Positions 32,422-41,243 are shown, counted from the stretch's first letter. The stretch is DNA of 64,000 nucleotides from Micromonospora sp. CP22 (GCF_009712475.1 NZ_VCJO01000010.1:62001-126000); one strand, 5' to 3'. Numbers and translations: made by a program. Notes: generated by a model not told the origin, from the sequence alone.

Positions 32422-33666
32422 CTAGCTCAGGCCGCCGGCCCACGGGTAGCTCTTGAGGTACGGGTCGGGGGTGATCGGCTCGCCGGAGTTCCAGACCTCG
32501 GTGATCAGCCCGTCCGCGCCGACCTTGCCGACGCGCGCCGTCTTGGCGATGTGCTGGGTGGCACCGTCCACGGTGACCAGTCCTTCGGGCGCCTCGAAGG
32601 TGATGCCGTCAGCGGCCTCGCGGACCTTCTCCACGTCGAAGGCGCCGGCCTTCTCCACCATCGCCTTCCACAGGTAGACCGAGACGTACGCGGCCTCCAT
32701 CGGGTCGCTGGTCGGCTTGTCCGCCCCGTACTTGGCCTTGTACGCCGCGACGAACTTCTCGTTCGCCGCCCCCGGGGTGGTCTGGTAGTAGTTCCAGGCG
32801 GTCAGCTGCCCCTCCAGGTACTGGGTGCCGATGCTCTTGACCTCCTCCTCGGCGATCGACACCGACACCACCGGCATGGTGGCGGCGGTCAACCCGGCGG
32901 ACTTGTACTCCTTGAAGAACGCCACGTTGCTGTCGCCGTTGAGGGTGTTGAAGACGGCGTCCGCGCCGGAGGACTTCACCTTGTTGGTGATGGTGCCGAA
33001 CTCGGTGGATCCGAGTGGGGCGTAGTCCTCCCCCAGCACCTTCATCCCGTTGGCCTCCGCGTACGCCTTGATGATCTTGTTCGCGGTGCGCGGGAAGACG
33101 TAGTCGGAACCGACCAGGTACAGCGACTTGGCGCCCTGCGCCTTGAGGTAGTCCAGGCCCGGGACGATCTGCTGGTTCGTCGTGGCTCCGGTGTAGAAGA
33201 TGTACGGCGACTGCTCCAGCCCCTCGTACTGCACCGGGTAGAACAGCAGCGCCTTGTTCTTCTCGAACACCGGCTTCACCGCCTTGCGGCTGGCCGACGT
33301 CCAGCAGCCGAAGACGGCCGCCACCCGGTCCTCCCGGATCAGCTTCTCGGCCTTCTCGGCGAAGGTCGGCCAGTCCGAGGCACCGTCCTCACCGACCGGT
33401 TCGATCTTCTTGCCGAGTACGCCCCCGGCTGCGTTGATCTCCTCGATCGCCAGCATGATCGAGTCCCGGACGGTGACCTCGCTGATGGCCATCGTGCCGG
33501 ACAGCGAGTTGAGCAGGCCCACCTTGACGGTGTCGCCGGAGACGTCGGCGGCGACTCCCGCCGAGGTGTTCCCGTCGGTGGTCTTACTGCCGCACGCGGC
33601 CAGCGCGGCCGCGGCGACCAGGGTCATGGCACCCGCCAGGATGCGGCGGCCCCGGATCAGTGTCAT
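32422..33666 (-). CDS. urtA: Urea ABC transporter substrate-binding protein UrtA
   Basis: 414 residues from ATG 33666 (AGGGAG at 7 nt). Lipoprotein signal with lipobox in AAAALAACGSK. Mature protein is a type-1 periplasmic-binding fold of the UrtA/AmiC group: VKVGLLNSLSGTMAISEVTVRDS, FGCWTSASRKAVKPVFE, LLFYPVQYEGLEQSPYIFYTGATTNQQ, LVGSDYVFPRTANKI and NGDSNVAFFKEY. It captures urea outside the membrane and delivers it to UrtBC. First gene of the operon. Confidence 0.95.
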   Translation of the reverse strand: MTLIRGRRILAGAMTLVAAAALAACGSKTTDGNTSAGVAADVSGDTVKVGLLNSLSGTMAISEVTVRDSIMLAIEEINAAGGVLGKKIEPVGEDGASDWPTFAEKAEKLIREDRVAAVFGCWTSASRKAVKPVFEKNKALLFYPVQYEGLEQSPYIFYTGATTNQQIVPGLDYLKAQGAKSLYLVGSDYVFPRTANKIIKAYAEANGMKVLGEDYAPLGSTEFGTITNKVKSSGADAVFNTLNGDSNVAFFKEYKSAGLTAATMPVVSVSIAEEEVKSIGTQYLEGQLTAWNYYQTTPGAANEKFVAAYKAKYGADKPTSDPMEAAYVSVYLWKAMVEKAGAFDVEKVREAADGITFEAPEGLVTVDGATQHIAKTARVGKVGADGLITEVWNSGEPITPDPYLKSYPWAGGLS

Positions 33667-34119
33667 CAAAGCTCCCTGCGTCGCGTGTGACGTCAAGTCA
33701 GTGCCCGGGGGCGATCATCGACCCCGAGTCGAAGTGCGGATCTGTCTAACTGCGGTGCGGTCCGTCGGAACATTGGGCGCTGTCCGATATGGCGGGTGGA
33801 CGCCGATCGAGCAGCGATTCGAATATCGGGCAGGGAAAGCTTCGATCCGTTTCATTGCGCGGATGTTTCCCGGCGCTCAATAGACTGTTTCCGCTGGCAC
33901 AGACCGCCCTGATCGCGGGCACGAAAAATGCCGGCACCTCACCGGAGAAAATCGGCGAAATGGCACCGGCGCACGATTGTCAGCCACAGTCGACTGCAAT
34001 TTCCGTCCATCACCGGACGGTGGTGACATCCGGCTCGACGGCCGGATGCTTCACGTAGGAAGTATCTTTGCCCCCGGCTGTCGGGCGTGTCAAGGCGCGA
34101 TCCGGTCACGCCACGGAGA
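33667..34119. other. Intergenic region upstream of urtA
   Basis: 453 bp without a convincing gene. It is AT-richer than the neighbouring genes, especially 33780-34070. It should contain the urtA promoter. I saw no riboswitch fold or properly spaced GlnR half-sites. The short palindrome TGACGTCA lies at 33688-33695, about 22 bp upstream of the urtA start codon. Confidence 0.5.
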
Positions 34120-35247
34120 TCACAGTTCAGCCAGGACGGTGAAGTCCAGCCCGTCGGCCTCGGCGAGGTAGATGCGCTGGCGGACGTGCCGTTGGCGCAG
34201 CCGCAACTCACCCCTCGGCCCGTCGTAGGACACCACGTCGGCGGCGGCCTCCACCGCCCGCACGTCCAACGTGCCGGCCTTGGCGATCAACGCGGCCAGC
34301 AGCATGACGCCCTCGTAACAGGACTCGCCGAGGCTGCCCAGCGGCGGCGCCTCCAGCCCGAAGCGGCGACCGAAGCTGCCGTGGAAGTCGAGATTCTCCT
34401 GGGTCACCAGGCCGGCGAAGAAGCCCGCCGTGCTGAACAGCCCACGAGTGTTGGCGGCACCACTGGCCAGCAGCATGTTCTCGTCCATCAGGGTGCTCAG
34501 CCGCAGGCACCGCTGATCCAGGTCGGCCCGTGCGAAGGCCCGGTTGAACCGGACCGCGTCCGCACCCACCAGCAGCATCAGCACCGCGTCGGCGTCGCTG
34601 TGCTCGATGCGGCGCAGCACCTCGGCGTAGTCGTGCGTCTCCAGGGGCAGGAAGTGCTGGCCGACGACGCGTCCGCCGCTGCGCAGCGCGTACCGGTGCG
34701 CCGCCCGGGTCGTCCGGCGGGGCCAGACGTAGTCGTTGCCGACCACGAACCAGCGCCGCACCCCGAGATCCCCGGCGAGCACCCGCATCGCCGGCCACAG
34801 CTGCGCGTCCGGCGTCTCGCTGGTCAGGAAGACACCCTCGGTACGCTCACCACCCTCGTACAGCGCGGTGTAGACGTACGGCACCCGGTGCGCGATACGC
34901 GGTGCCACCGCCTGACGTACCGAAGAGATGTGCCAGCCGGTGACGCCCTGGACAGCGCCCATCGACACCAGCGCCTCCACCTCGGCGGCCACCTCGGCCG
35001 GCGGCGCCCCGCCGTCGACCGGCACCAACCGCAGTTCCCGGCCGAGGACGCCGCCACGGCGGTTCAACTCCTCGACGGCGAGCTGCGCACAGAGTTCACA
35101 ACTCGGGCCGAACATGCCCGCCGGCCCACGCATCGGGTAGACCAACGCGATGCTGACCACGCCACGGTCGACGGTCAGCCAGGACGCCCCAGCGGTGATG
35201 CTCTCCCCCGCCTGCGGGCGCCCGGACCCCGGTGCCGGCGCGGACAT
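34120..35247 (-). CDS. Cytosolic AmiC/UrtA-like ligand-binding protein
   Basis: 375 residues from ATG 35247. It has the type-1 periplasmic-binding fold of the amide/urea group (VSIALVYPMRGPAGMFGPSCE, GWHISSVRQAVAPRI, VPYVYTALYEGGERT, FVVGNDYVWPRRTTRAAH, MLLVGADAVRFNRAFA, SLGESCYEGVMLLAALIAKAG). It lacks a signal peptide or lipobox, so it is intracellular like AmiC, the amide sensor of Pseudomonas. It lies between the urea-transport and urease operons and is divergent from a MarR gene, suggesting a sensory rather than a transport role. No AmiR-type antiterminator partner is present. Confidence 0.75.
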   Translation of the reverse strand: MSAPAPGSGRPQAGESITAGASWLTVDRGVVSIALVYPMRGPAGMFGPSCELCAQLAVEELNRRGGVLGRELRLVPVDGGAPPAEVAAEVEALVSMGAVQGVTGWHISSVRQAVAPRIAHRVPYVYTALYEGGERTEGVFLTSETPDAQLWPAMRVLAGDLGVRRWFVVGNDYVWPRRTTRAAHRYALRSGGRVVGQHFLPLETHDYAEVLRRIEHSDADAVLMLLVGADAVRFNRAFARADLDQRCLRLSTLMDENMLLASGAANTRGLFSTAGFFAGLVTQENLDFHGSFGRRFGLEAPPLGSLGESCYEGVMLLAALIAKAGTLDVRAVEAAADVVSYDGPRGELRLRQRHVRQRIYLAEADGLDFTVLAEL

Positions 35248-35343
35248 GAACACATGGTGGCCGCCGTCGCTGGTGAAGACCAGCCCTCCCCAACCAGCGG
35301 GACATCTCGGTACCATGACGGCAACTCGCGAGGCGGGAGTGCC

Positions 35344-35796
35344 ATGTCAGACCTTCCCGGTTCCGCAGCCGACCTGCTACCCCTGCTGACCCGCGCCGAG
35401 CGGTTGCTCTCGCGCCGGGTCGGCACCGTGCTCTCCGCCGAGTCGCTCAGCATCGAGGCGTGGCGGGTGCTCTGCCTGCTCGCCGACGGTCTCGGGCACC
35501 CGATGAGCGAGGTGGCCGCCGAAGCGTCGCTGCCCCCCGGCACCCTGACCAAGCTGGTCGACCAGCTCGTCGACCGCAACCTCGTCTTCCGCCGGGTCGA
35601 CCCGATCGACCGTCGCCGCATCCGCGCGTACCTCACCGCCCGGGGTCGTAGCGAACACGCGCGGGTCGACGCGCAGATCCGCGCCCACCTCGCCGGCCTC
35701 GACACGACCGACGACACCTACCTGGCCAGCCTGCTCGACGCCCTCATCGCCCGGCTGAACGCCGGCCACCCCACCCCGGCCCACACCTCCGCCTGA
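35344..35796 (+). CDS. MarR-family transcriptional regulator
   Basis: 150 residues, ATG behind GGGAG. Winged helix-turn-helix with LSIEAWRVLCLLADG, HPMSEVAAEASLPPGTLTKLVDQLVDRNLV (recognition helix) and the wing VDPIDRRRIRAYLTARGR, flanked by dimerisation helices. Divergent from the AmiC-like gene with a 96-bp shared control region, and convergent with ureD. Probably controls the AmiC-like gene and possibly the urea operons. Confidence 0.88.
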   Translation: MSDLPGSAADLLPLLTRAERLLSRRVGTVLSAESLSIEAWRVLCLLADGLGHPMSEVAAEASLPPGTLTKLVDQLVDRNLVFRRVDPIDRRRIRAYLTARGRSEHARVDAQIRAHLAGLDTTDDTYLASLLDALIARLNAGHPTPAHTSA

Positions 35797-35837
35797 CCAC
35801 ACCCCAGCCCTGCCAACGCGGAGGGCCGGAGTGGACG

Positions 35838-36585
35838 TCAGCCGCCGTTGACCGGGCGGAACCTCCGGACCACGTTCGAGGTACCCGCGCAGGGTGTGCG
35901 CGTCCGGTGCGGTGGCGCTCCACAGGGTCGCCGGGCCACCGGCCAGCGGTAGCCGGGCCCAGGTAGCGCCCACGGCGGGCGGTTCCACCGGGTGGGACGG
36001 GTCCACGACCAGCAGCGAGCCGGTGGCGGACGCGCCGGCCAACACCGCCGGTCCGGCCCAGCCGGGCGCGTTCGACCCCACCGCCAGAGACTGCCGCAAC
36101 AGTGGCCGCCCGGCCAGGTCGACCCAGGTGTTGATCTCGACGTCGCCGGGCCGCTCGCCGTGTCGCCCGCAGATCAACTCGTCCCGCCAGTGCAGGGCGC
36201 CGCCCTCGGCGACGTCCACCTGGGAATCCGCGACGTGCGCGCAGCCCGCCGCCGCGATCAGTTGCTCGGGCAGCCAGAACAGGGCCGCCCGGTCGGCGAC
36301 GGTCGCCCGGACCAGCGTCCGGGAAACCGCGCCGGGGCGGCCCGGCAACGCGATCGACGCGGCCACCGTGTGCACGCGGACCACCGCGCCGGGGCCGACC
36401 TCGATGTCCAGCCGCAGGTCGTCGCCGGCGAGCGGACCGGCCGCCCCGCCGACGACGTACACCGTGACGCCACCGCCGGGGGACGGCACCTGGCGCAACA
36501 GCAGCGGGCTCTCCCCGCGCAGCTCGGTTGCGATGGTGCGGCCGTGCCGGTCGGCGCGGGCCACCAGCCGGGCGGTGGCCCGCAT
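35838..36585 (-). CDS. ureD: Urease accessory protein UreD (apparent C-terminal frameshift)
   Basis: UreD/UreH with UreF and UreG loads nickel into urease. Family features: LRGESPLLLRQV near the N-terminus, GGAAGPLAGDDLRLDIEVGPGA, LPEQLIAAAGCAH and HWRDELICGRHGE. As read, the frame runs on past the normal end and stays open, antisense to the whole MarR gene, to 35377. Omitting one base at 35874 restores a natural end (E-VVRRFRPVNGG-stop, TGA at 35840-35838) and gives 248 residues, the usual UreD size. Either a sequencing error or a real frameshift. The start overlaps the ureG stop (TGATG). Confidence 0.85.
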
Positions 36586-37337
36586 CAGACCTGCCCGGCG
36601 GCGGCCGCCAGGACCGGCGCGGCCTGGTCCGTGCCGGGCATCGCCGCCCGGTGGTGGGCCAGTTCGTGGCGGATCCAGGCGGCCACCCGGGTGGCCAGCG
36701 GATCCTCGGTGATGGACTGGAACACCGTGGGCAGGTCACCCCGGCGGGCGCGGGCGTCCCGGTCCATCACGGACAGGTCGGCGCCGACCATCGGCGCCAG
36801 GTCGGTCTTGTTGATGACCAGCAGGTCGGCGGCGGTCACCCCCGGTCCGCCCTTGCGCGGCACCTTGTCGCCGCCGGCCACGTCCACCACGAAGATCTGC
36901 CGGTCGACGAGTCCTCGGCTGAACGTCGCGGTCAGGTTGTCACCGCCGCTCTCCACCAGCACCAGATCCAACGGTCCCAACGCGTCGGCCAGTTCGTCGA
37001 TGGCGTCGAGGTTGGCGCCGATGTCGTCGCGGATGGCGGTGTGCGGGCAGCAGCCGGTCTCCACCGCCCGGATCCGCGTCGGGTCGAGCACCCCCGCCCG
37101 CTTGAGGAAGTCGGCGTCCTCGGTGGTGTAGATGTCGTTGGTCACCACGGCCAGGCGCAACTCGTCGGCGAACGCCCGACACAACGCCGCGACCAGGGCG
37201 GTCTTGCCGGAGCCGACCGGCCCGCCGATGCCCACCCGCAACGCCCGCGCGGCGGTCGGTAGCGGGGCGTGCGGATCCACCCCCGGCTCGGGGTGGGTGT
37301 GGGGAACGGACTCGTCGTGGTCGAGTTCAGGACGCAA
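36585..37337 (-). CDS. ureG: Urease accessory GTPase UreG
   Basis: About 250 residues. I place the start at TTG 37337, because GGGAGG lies 10 nt upstream and the His-rich lead (HTHPEPGVDPHAPL) typical of UreG then falls inside. It overlaps ureF by 11 bp. SIMIBI GTPase: P-loop GIGGPVGSGKTALV, VVTNDIYTTEDADFL, metal-binding CPH in ETGCCPHTAIRDD, VESGGDNLTATFS, VVDVAGGDKVPRKGGPG and NKTDLAP specificity motif. Couples GTP hydrolysis to nickel delivery. Confidence 0.95.
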   Translation of the reverse strand: MRPELDHDESVPHTHPEPGVDPHAPLPTAARALRVGIGGPVGSGKTALVAALCRAFADELRLAVVTNDIYTTEDADFLKRAGVLDPTRIRAVETGCCPHTAIRDDIGANLDAIDELADALGPLDLVLVESGGDNLTATFSRGLVDRQIFVVDVAGGDKVPRKGGPGVTAADLLVINKTDLAPMVGADLSVMDRDARARRGDLPTVFQSITEDPLATRVAAWIRHELAHHRAAMPGTDQAAPVLAAAAGQV

Positions 37338-38085
37338 AGAGACGCACCTCCCAGGTGACATGCGCTTCGGCATGGATATCGGCGAGCGGAGCGGCGGCGG
37401 CCGGCAGCCGCTCCGGTGGTTCCTCGGCGGCCCGCGCCGCCCGCGCCGCGACCGCGTCACAGGCATCGGCGAGCCGCACCAACAGCGCCTGGACCTGGTA
37501 CGGGTCCAGGCCGAGCAGTCGTACGGCGGCGCTGGCCGAGCCGGTCACCGTCGCGTGGGCGGCGACGGTGGCCACCTGCGGCGGGTCGAGACCGGCGGCG
37601 GCACCGACCAGCCCCAGCACCAGCGGCTGGTGCGGACCGTCCGAGGTGGCCGGCAGGTCGTCGAAGACCGCCTCCGGCCAGATCTCCCGACCCGCCCGCC
37701 GCAACGCCCGGCCCTGCCGGCGGGAGACCGCGCGCTGGGCCGGCGAGGCGGTCCGGGCGTCCAGCTCGGCGTCGAGCCGGACCAGCGTGGCGCGACGCGA
37801 CGGGCCATCAGGGCGGGGGTCACCCGCCGGTCGGTCGCCGTCGACGGCCCGGCGACCGACCGTCGACGACCCCGGCGGCCCGACGGCCGCCCGGCAGGAC
37901 GCCGCGGCGAAGGCCGCCGCGACCAGCCCGGCGGTGGCGAGCCGCCCCCGCAGGTACTCCCCCAGCGTGGCCAGATCGGTCACCCGCCCCGCGGCGACGG
38001 CCGCCTCCAGGCCCGACGAGTGGGCGTGTGCCCCGGCCGGGAAGCGACCGTCGGCGAGGAGCAGCAGCATCGTCGGGGTGGCCAT
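37327..38085 (-). CDS. ureF: Urease accessory protein UreF
   Basis: 252 residues, all-helical. Family features LLLLADGRFPAGAHAHSSGLEAAV at the N-terminus, QPLVLGLVGAAAGLDPPQVA and LGLDPYQVQALLVRL. UreF bridges apo-urease with UreD and UreG and gates nickel delivery. A stretch at about residues 75-100 is unusually Pro/Arg/Gly-rich (DGDRPAGDPRPDGPS). The start overlaps the ureC stop (TGATG). Confidence 0.9.
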   Translation of the reverse strand: MATPTMLLLLADGRFPAGAHAHSSGLEAAVAAGRVTDLATLGEYLRGRLATAGLVAAAFAAASCRAAVGPPGSSTVGRRAVDGDRPAGDPRPDGPSRRATLVRLDAELDARTASPAQRAVSRRQGRALRRAGREIWPEAVFDDLPATSDGPHQPLVLGLVGAAAGLDPPQVATVAAHATVTGSASAAVRLLGLDPYQVQALLVRLADACDAVAARAARAAEEPPERLPAAAAPLADIHAEAHVTWEVRLFAS

Positions 38086-39788
38086 CAGAACAGGAAGTAC
38101 CGCTGGGCCATGGGCAGTTCGGACACCGGATCGGGTTCCACCACCACGCCGTCGATCCGCACGGTGAAGGTGTCCGGGTCCACCTCGATGCGCGGCAACG
38201 CGCCGTTCTCCGGCAGATCCGTCTTGCCCCGGGACCGTACGTCGGTCACCGGCACCACCCGACGCCGCACGTCCAACCGCAGCCCGGCCTCCAGCGCCGC
38301 GGGGGCCACGAAGGCCAGGCTGGTGGCGGCGGCAGCCCCGCCGTACGCGCCGAACATCGGCCGGGGCAGCATCGGCTGCGGGGTGGGGATCGAGGCGTTC
38401 GCGTCACCCATCTGCGCGTACGCGATCATGCCGCCCTTGATGACCAGGTGCGGTCGTACGCCGAAGAAGGCCGGCTCCCACAGCACCAGGTCGGCGAGCT
38501 TGCCCGGCTCCACCGACCCGATCTCGTGGTCGAGACCGTTGGCCATGGCCGCGCAGATGGTGTACTTCGCGACGTACCGGCGGGCCCGGCGGTTGTCGGC
38601 GGCACCGTCGCCGGGCAGGGCGCCCACCCGGGCCTTCATCACGTGCGCGCTCTGCCAGGTACGCAACACGATCTCCCCGATCCGACCCATCGCCTGCGAG
38701 TCGGAGCCGATGATGGAGATCGCCCCGAGGTCGTGCAGCAGGTCCTCGGCGGCCATCGTGGAGGGCCGGATGCGGCTCTCGGCGAAGGCCAGGTCCTCCG
38801 GCACCGCCGGGTTCAGGTGGTGACAGACCATCAGCATGTCGAGGTGCTCGGCGAGGGTGTTGCGAGTGTACGGGCGGGTCGGGTTGGTCGACGAGGGCAG
38901 CACGTTCGGCTCACCGGCGACGGTGATGATGTCCGGCGCGTGCCCGCCCCCAGCCCCCTCGGTGTGGTACGAGTGGATCGCCCGACCGCCGATGGCGCGC
39001 AGCGTGTCGGCGACGAAACCGGCCTCGTTGAGGGTGTCGGTGTGGATGGAGACCTGCACGCCGGAGGCGTCGGCGACCCGCAGGCAGGCGTCGATCGCGG
39101 CGGGCGTGGTGCCCCAGTCCTCATGCAGCTTGAACCCGCCCGCTCCGGCCCGCAGCTGCTCCCACAGCGCCTCCTCCGCCACCGTGTTGCCCTTGCCGAG
39201 CAGCAGCACGTTGACCGGCAACGAATCGAGGGCCTCGTGCATCCGGGCCAGGTGCCAGGCGTTCGGGGTGACCGTGGTGGCGCGGGTGCCCTCCGCCGGC
39301 CCGGTGCCACCACCGACCAGGGTGGTGACCCCACTGGCGAGCGCCTCGTCGACGATCTGCGGGCAGATGAAGTGCACGTGGGTGTCGACCGCCCCGGCGG
39401 TGAGGATCCGACCGTTGCCGGCGATCACCTCGGTGGCCGGGCCGATGACCAGGTCCGGGTGGACGCCGTCCATGGTGTCCGGGTTGCCCGCCCGGCCCAG
39501 CGCGACGATCCGACCGTCGCGCAGCCCGACGTCGGCCTTCACCACACCCCAGTGGTCGAGGACGACCGCCCCGGTGATGACGGTGTCCAGGGCCCCTTCG
39601 GCGCGGGTGGCCCGGGACTGCCCCATCGACTCACGGATCACCTTGCCGCCGCCGAAGACCGCCTCGTCGCCACCGGCGCAGTGGTCGTGTTCGACCTCGA
39701 TCAGCAGGTTGGTGTCGGCCAACCGGATCCGGTCGCCGGTGCTCGGTCCGTACAGGGCGACGTAACGGTCCCGATCCACGGTGCTCAT
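38085..39788 (-). CDS. ureC: Urease subunit alpha UreC
   Basis: 567 residues, normal for the catalytic subunit that hydrolyses urea to ammonia and carbamate. Nickel ligands are all present: His137 and His139 in VDTHVHF, the carbamylated Lys in GAGGFKLHEDWG, His in VSIHTDTLNE, His in GAGGGHAPD and Asp in GSDSQAMGR. The active-site flap contains MVCHHLNPA. ATG has GTGGAG upstream and follows ureB after 55 bp. Confidence 0.97.
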   Translation of the reverse strand: MSTVDRDRYVALYGPSTGDRIRLADTNLLIEVEHDHCAGGDEAVFGGGKVIRESMGQSRATRAEGALDTVITGAVVLDHWGVVKADVGLRDGRIVALGRAGNPDTMDGVHPDLVIGPATEVIAGNGRILTAGAVDTHVHFICPQIVDEALASGVTTLVGGGTGPAEGTRATTVTPNAWHLARMHEALDSLPVNVLLLGKGNTVAEEALWEQLRAGAGGFKLHEDWGTTPAAIDACLRVADASGVQVSIHTDTLNEAGFVADTLRAIGGRAIHSYHTEGAGGGHAPDIITVAGEPNVLPSSTNPTRPYTRNTLAEHLDMLMVCHHLNPAVPEDLAFAESRIRPSTMAAEDLLHDLGAISIIGSDSQAMGRIGEIVLRTWQSAHVMKARVGALPGDGAADNRRARRYVAKYTICAAMANGLDHEIGSVEPGKLADLVLWEPAFFGVRPHLVIKGGMIAYAQMGDANASIPTPQPMLPRPMFGAYGGAAAATSLAFVAPAALEAGLRLDVRRRVVPVTDVRSRGKTDLPENGALPRIEVDPDTFTVRIDGVVVEPDPVSELPMAQRYFLF

Positions 39789-39843
39789 GCCGGCGCTCCA
39801 CTTCGTCGCGGGCCGCCCTGCGGCACCGCGCTGATCCGTTCGC

Positions 39844-40167
39844 TCATGCCTGCCGTCCCCCGTCCAGCGCCCCGGCGCACTCGCCCCGCAGGCCCGGCAC
39901 GATCCGGGCGCCGCCCAGCGGCACCAGGTCCACCGGGCGGCTCACGCCCGGCTCGAAACGCACCGAGGTGCCGGCCGGTACGGCGAGCCGCTGCCCCCAG
40001 GCGGCGTCCCGGTCGAAGTCCAGCGCCGGGTTGGCCTCGGCAAAGTGGTAGTGCGATCCGACCTGCACCGGCCGGTCGCCGGTGTTGACCACCGTCACCA
40101 CCGTCACCGGCCGCCCGGCGTTGATCTCGACGGGTCCGGTCGCCGGCAGGATCTCCCCGGGGATCAC
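39844..40167 (-). CDS. ureB: Urease subunit beta UreB
   Basis: 107 residues with a GTG start overlapping the ureA stop (GTGA). Features IPGEILPATGPVEINAGRP, TVVNTGDRPVQVGSHYHFAEANPAL and RLAVPAGTSVRFEPGVSRPVDLVPLGG are highly conserved. Structural subunit of the urease trimer of heterotrimers. Confidence 0.96.
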   Translation of the reverse strand: MIPGEILPATGPVEINAGRPVTVVTVVNTGDRPVQVGSHYHFAEANPALDFDRDAAWGQRLAVPAGTSVRFEPGVSRPVDLVPLGGARIVPGLRGECAGALDGGRQA

Positions 40168-40466
40168 GGGATCGGGTGGTGCACCGTCACCAACTTGGTG
40201 CCGTCCGGGAACGTCGCCTCCACCTGCACCTCCCTCAGCAACTCGGGGATGCCGTCCTGCACGTCGTCGCGGCTGAGCACGGTGCGGCCGGAGGCCATCA
40301 GGTCGACCACGGACTGCCCGTCGCGGGCGCCCTCCAGCAGGAAGGCGGTGATCACCGCGACGGCTTCCGGATAGTTGAGACGCAGGCCGCGTTCCCGGCG
40401 TCGCCGGGCGACATCGGCCGCCACATGGACGAGCAGACGGTCCTGCTCGTGGGGAGTGAGATACAC
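40164..40466 (-). CDS. ureA: Urease subunit gamma UreA
   Basis: 100 residues, the exact family length, GTG start with GGGAG upstream. Features YLTPHEQDRLLVHVAADVARRR, GLRLNYPEAVAVITAFLLEGARDG, LMASGRTVLSRDDVQDGIPEL and VQVEATFPDGTKLVTVHHPI. First gene of ureABCFGD. No ureE is present, as usual in actinobacteria. Confidence 0.97.
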   Translation of the reverse strand: MYLTPHEQDRLLVHVAADVARRRRERGLRLNYPEAVAVITAFLLEGARDGQSVVDLMASGRTVLSRDDVQDGIPELLREVQVEATFPDGTKLVTVHHPIP

Positions 40467-40854
40467 GGGTGCTCCCGGTGGGTGTCCGCGCCCCCGGCGC
40501 ACCGTCGGCTCGGCGCCTCGACGCGCCGCCGCACGGTTCGGGGTTCGCCCAGCCGGCGCGCCACCACGCGCGTCGAGCCCGGGAGTTCCACCCTCCCGGC
40601 CCACGTGGTGGACCACCGGCGGTGTCTTCGGATGCGGACCGCACCGCCCACCGCTGAGCAGACCGTAAGGGATCGCCCGGCCCGTCGGCAACACCCGCCG
40701 ATGGCCGCCACCCCTGAGCCACCCCGGCGGTGACCTGCCCGGGTTCCCCGGACGCCGGACGCGCTCGCGCCTCCCACCCCAGGTCAGCGCGCGGCGTGAG
40801 GGGCCTCATATCGGGTGGACGCGGCCCGGTCACCTGGTGCTAGCCTCGGCCGCA
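40467..40854. other. Divergent intergenic region, urease / SAM-IV locus
   Basis: 388 bp without a supported gene. It carries the candidate ureA promoter (40662-40691) and, near its right end, the -10 TAGCCT (40841-40846) that would start the SAM-IV leader transcript at about 40853. Several open frames on both strands lack family features or start signals and are discounted. Confidence 0.55.
40662..40691 (-). promoter_or_regulatory. Candidate ureA promoter
   Basis: Minus strand: -35 TTGCCG (40691-40686), 18-bp spacer, -10 TACGGT (40667-40662). This predicts a 5' leader of roughly 190 nt before ureA. Confidence 0.35.
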
Positions 40855-40970
40855 GGTCATGAGTGCCAGCGTCAAGCCCCGGCTTGCTGGCCGGCAACCC
40901 TCCTCCGCGCAGGGGTGCCCCGGGTGAGGACCAGGCACCGGAGCGTCCGGTGCAAGCGTGGCCTGGGTCC
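40855..40970 (+). promoter_or_regulatory. SAM-IV riboswitch
   Basis: The sequence from GGTCATGAGTGCCAGCG through AAGCCCCGGCTTGCTGG and CCGGCAACCCTCC to GGGGTGCCCCGGGTGA, GACCAGG and the closing GCAAGCG..GGTCC follows the actinobacterial SAM-IV aptamer, including the well-studied Mycobacterium tuberculosis example, almost base for base. The variable hairpin after GACCAGG is CACCGGAGCGTCCGGTG here. It binds S-adenosylmethionine and lowers expression of sulfur-metabolism genes. It lies just after a -10 element (TAGCCT, 40841-40846) and 28 nt before the leader-peptide ATG. Confidence 0.93.
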
Positions 40971-40998
40971 CCAGGTCATCACGACCTTGAGGAGAACC

Positions 40999-41100
40999 AT
41001 GTCGTACCGCAGTCGACCCGCTCCCGTCGCGGCCTGTCTCGCCCTGACCCGACGTCGGCACGTCGACATGATGCGGGTGTGCAGCGCCGCGTGTAGCTGA
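40999..41100 (+). CDS. RRHVD-type leader peptide
   Basis: 33 residues, ATG behind GAGGAG, 28 nt after the SAM-IV aptamer. The end of the peptide, LTRRRHVDMMRVCSAACS, matches the conserved RRHVD...SAxC leader-peptide family found before sulfur-assimilation and sulfur-amino-acid transport genes in actinobacteria. Two of its three Cys codons are in the last five codons (CSAACS), so ribosome stalling on Cys shortage could report sulfur status. The 143-nt region before the transporter can form a hairpin. Too short to be an enzyme; role regulatory. Confidence 0.85.
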   Translation: MSYRSRPAPVAACLALTRRRHVDMMRVCSAACS

Positions 41101-41174
41101 CCGCGTCGCTCCCGGTCACCGATCCCCACCCGGTCGGCAGACCACCTCCCGCTGCGTCATCGATTCCATCCCAG

Positions 41175-41196
41175 CGGTCCGTCCTGCGGCGGACCG
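41175..41196 (+). terminator. Leader hairpin between the leader peptide and transporter operon
   Basis: CGGTCCG (41175-41181) pairs with CGGACCG (41190-41196) around an 8-nt loop. It lies 75 nt after the leader-peptide stop and 48 nt before the transporter start. It has no U-tract; it may be an attenuator or mRNA-folding switch. Confidence 0.35.
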
Positions 41197-41243
41197 TCGG
41201 TGCGGCACGTCCGTGCCCGCCGCAGCTCAACCAGGAGACACCT

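Noticed and set aside
33667..34119. GlnR boxes or a guanidine-type riboswitch upstream of urtA
   Set aside because: Two GAAAC motifs exist but are 16 bp apart, not the 11 or 22 bp expected, and no guanidine-aptamer core was found.
35377..35837. Extended C-terminus of UreD antisense to the MarR gene
   Set aside because: Composition and length do not fit UreD; a one-base shift gives a normal ending, and the MarR gene on the other strand is convincing.
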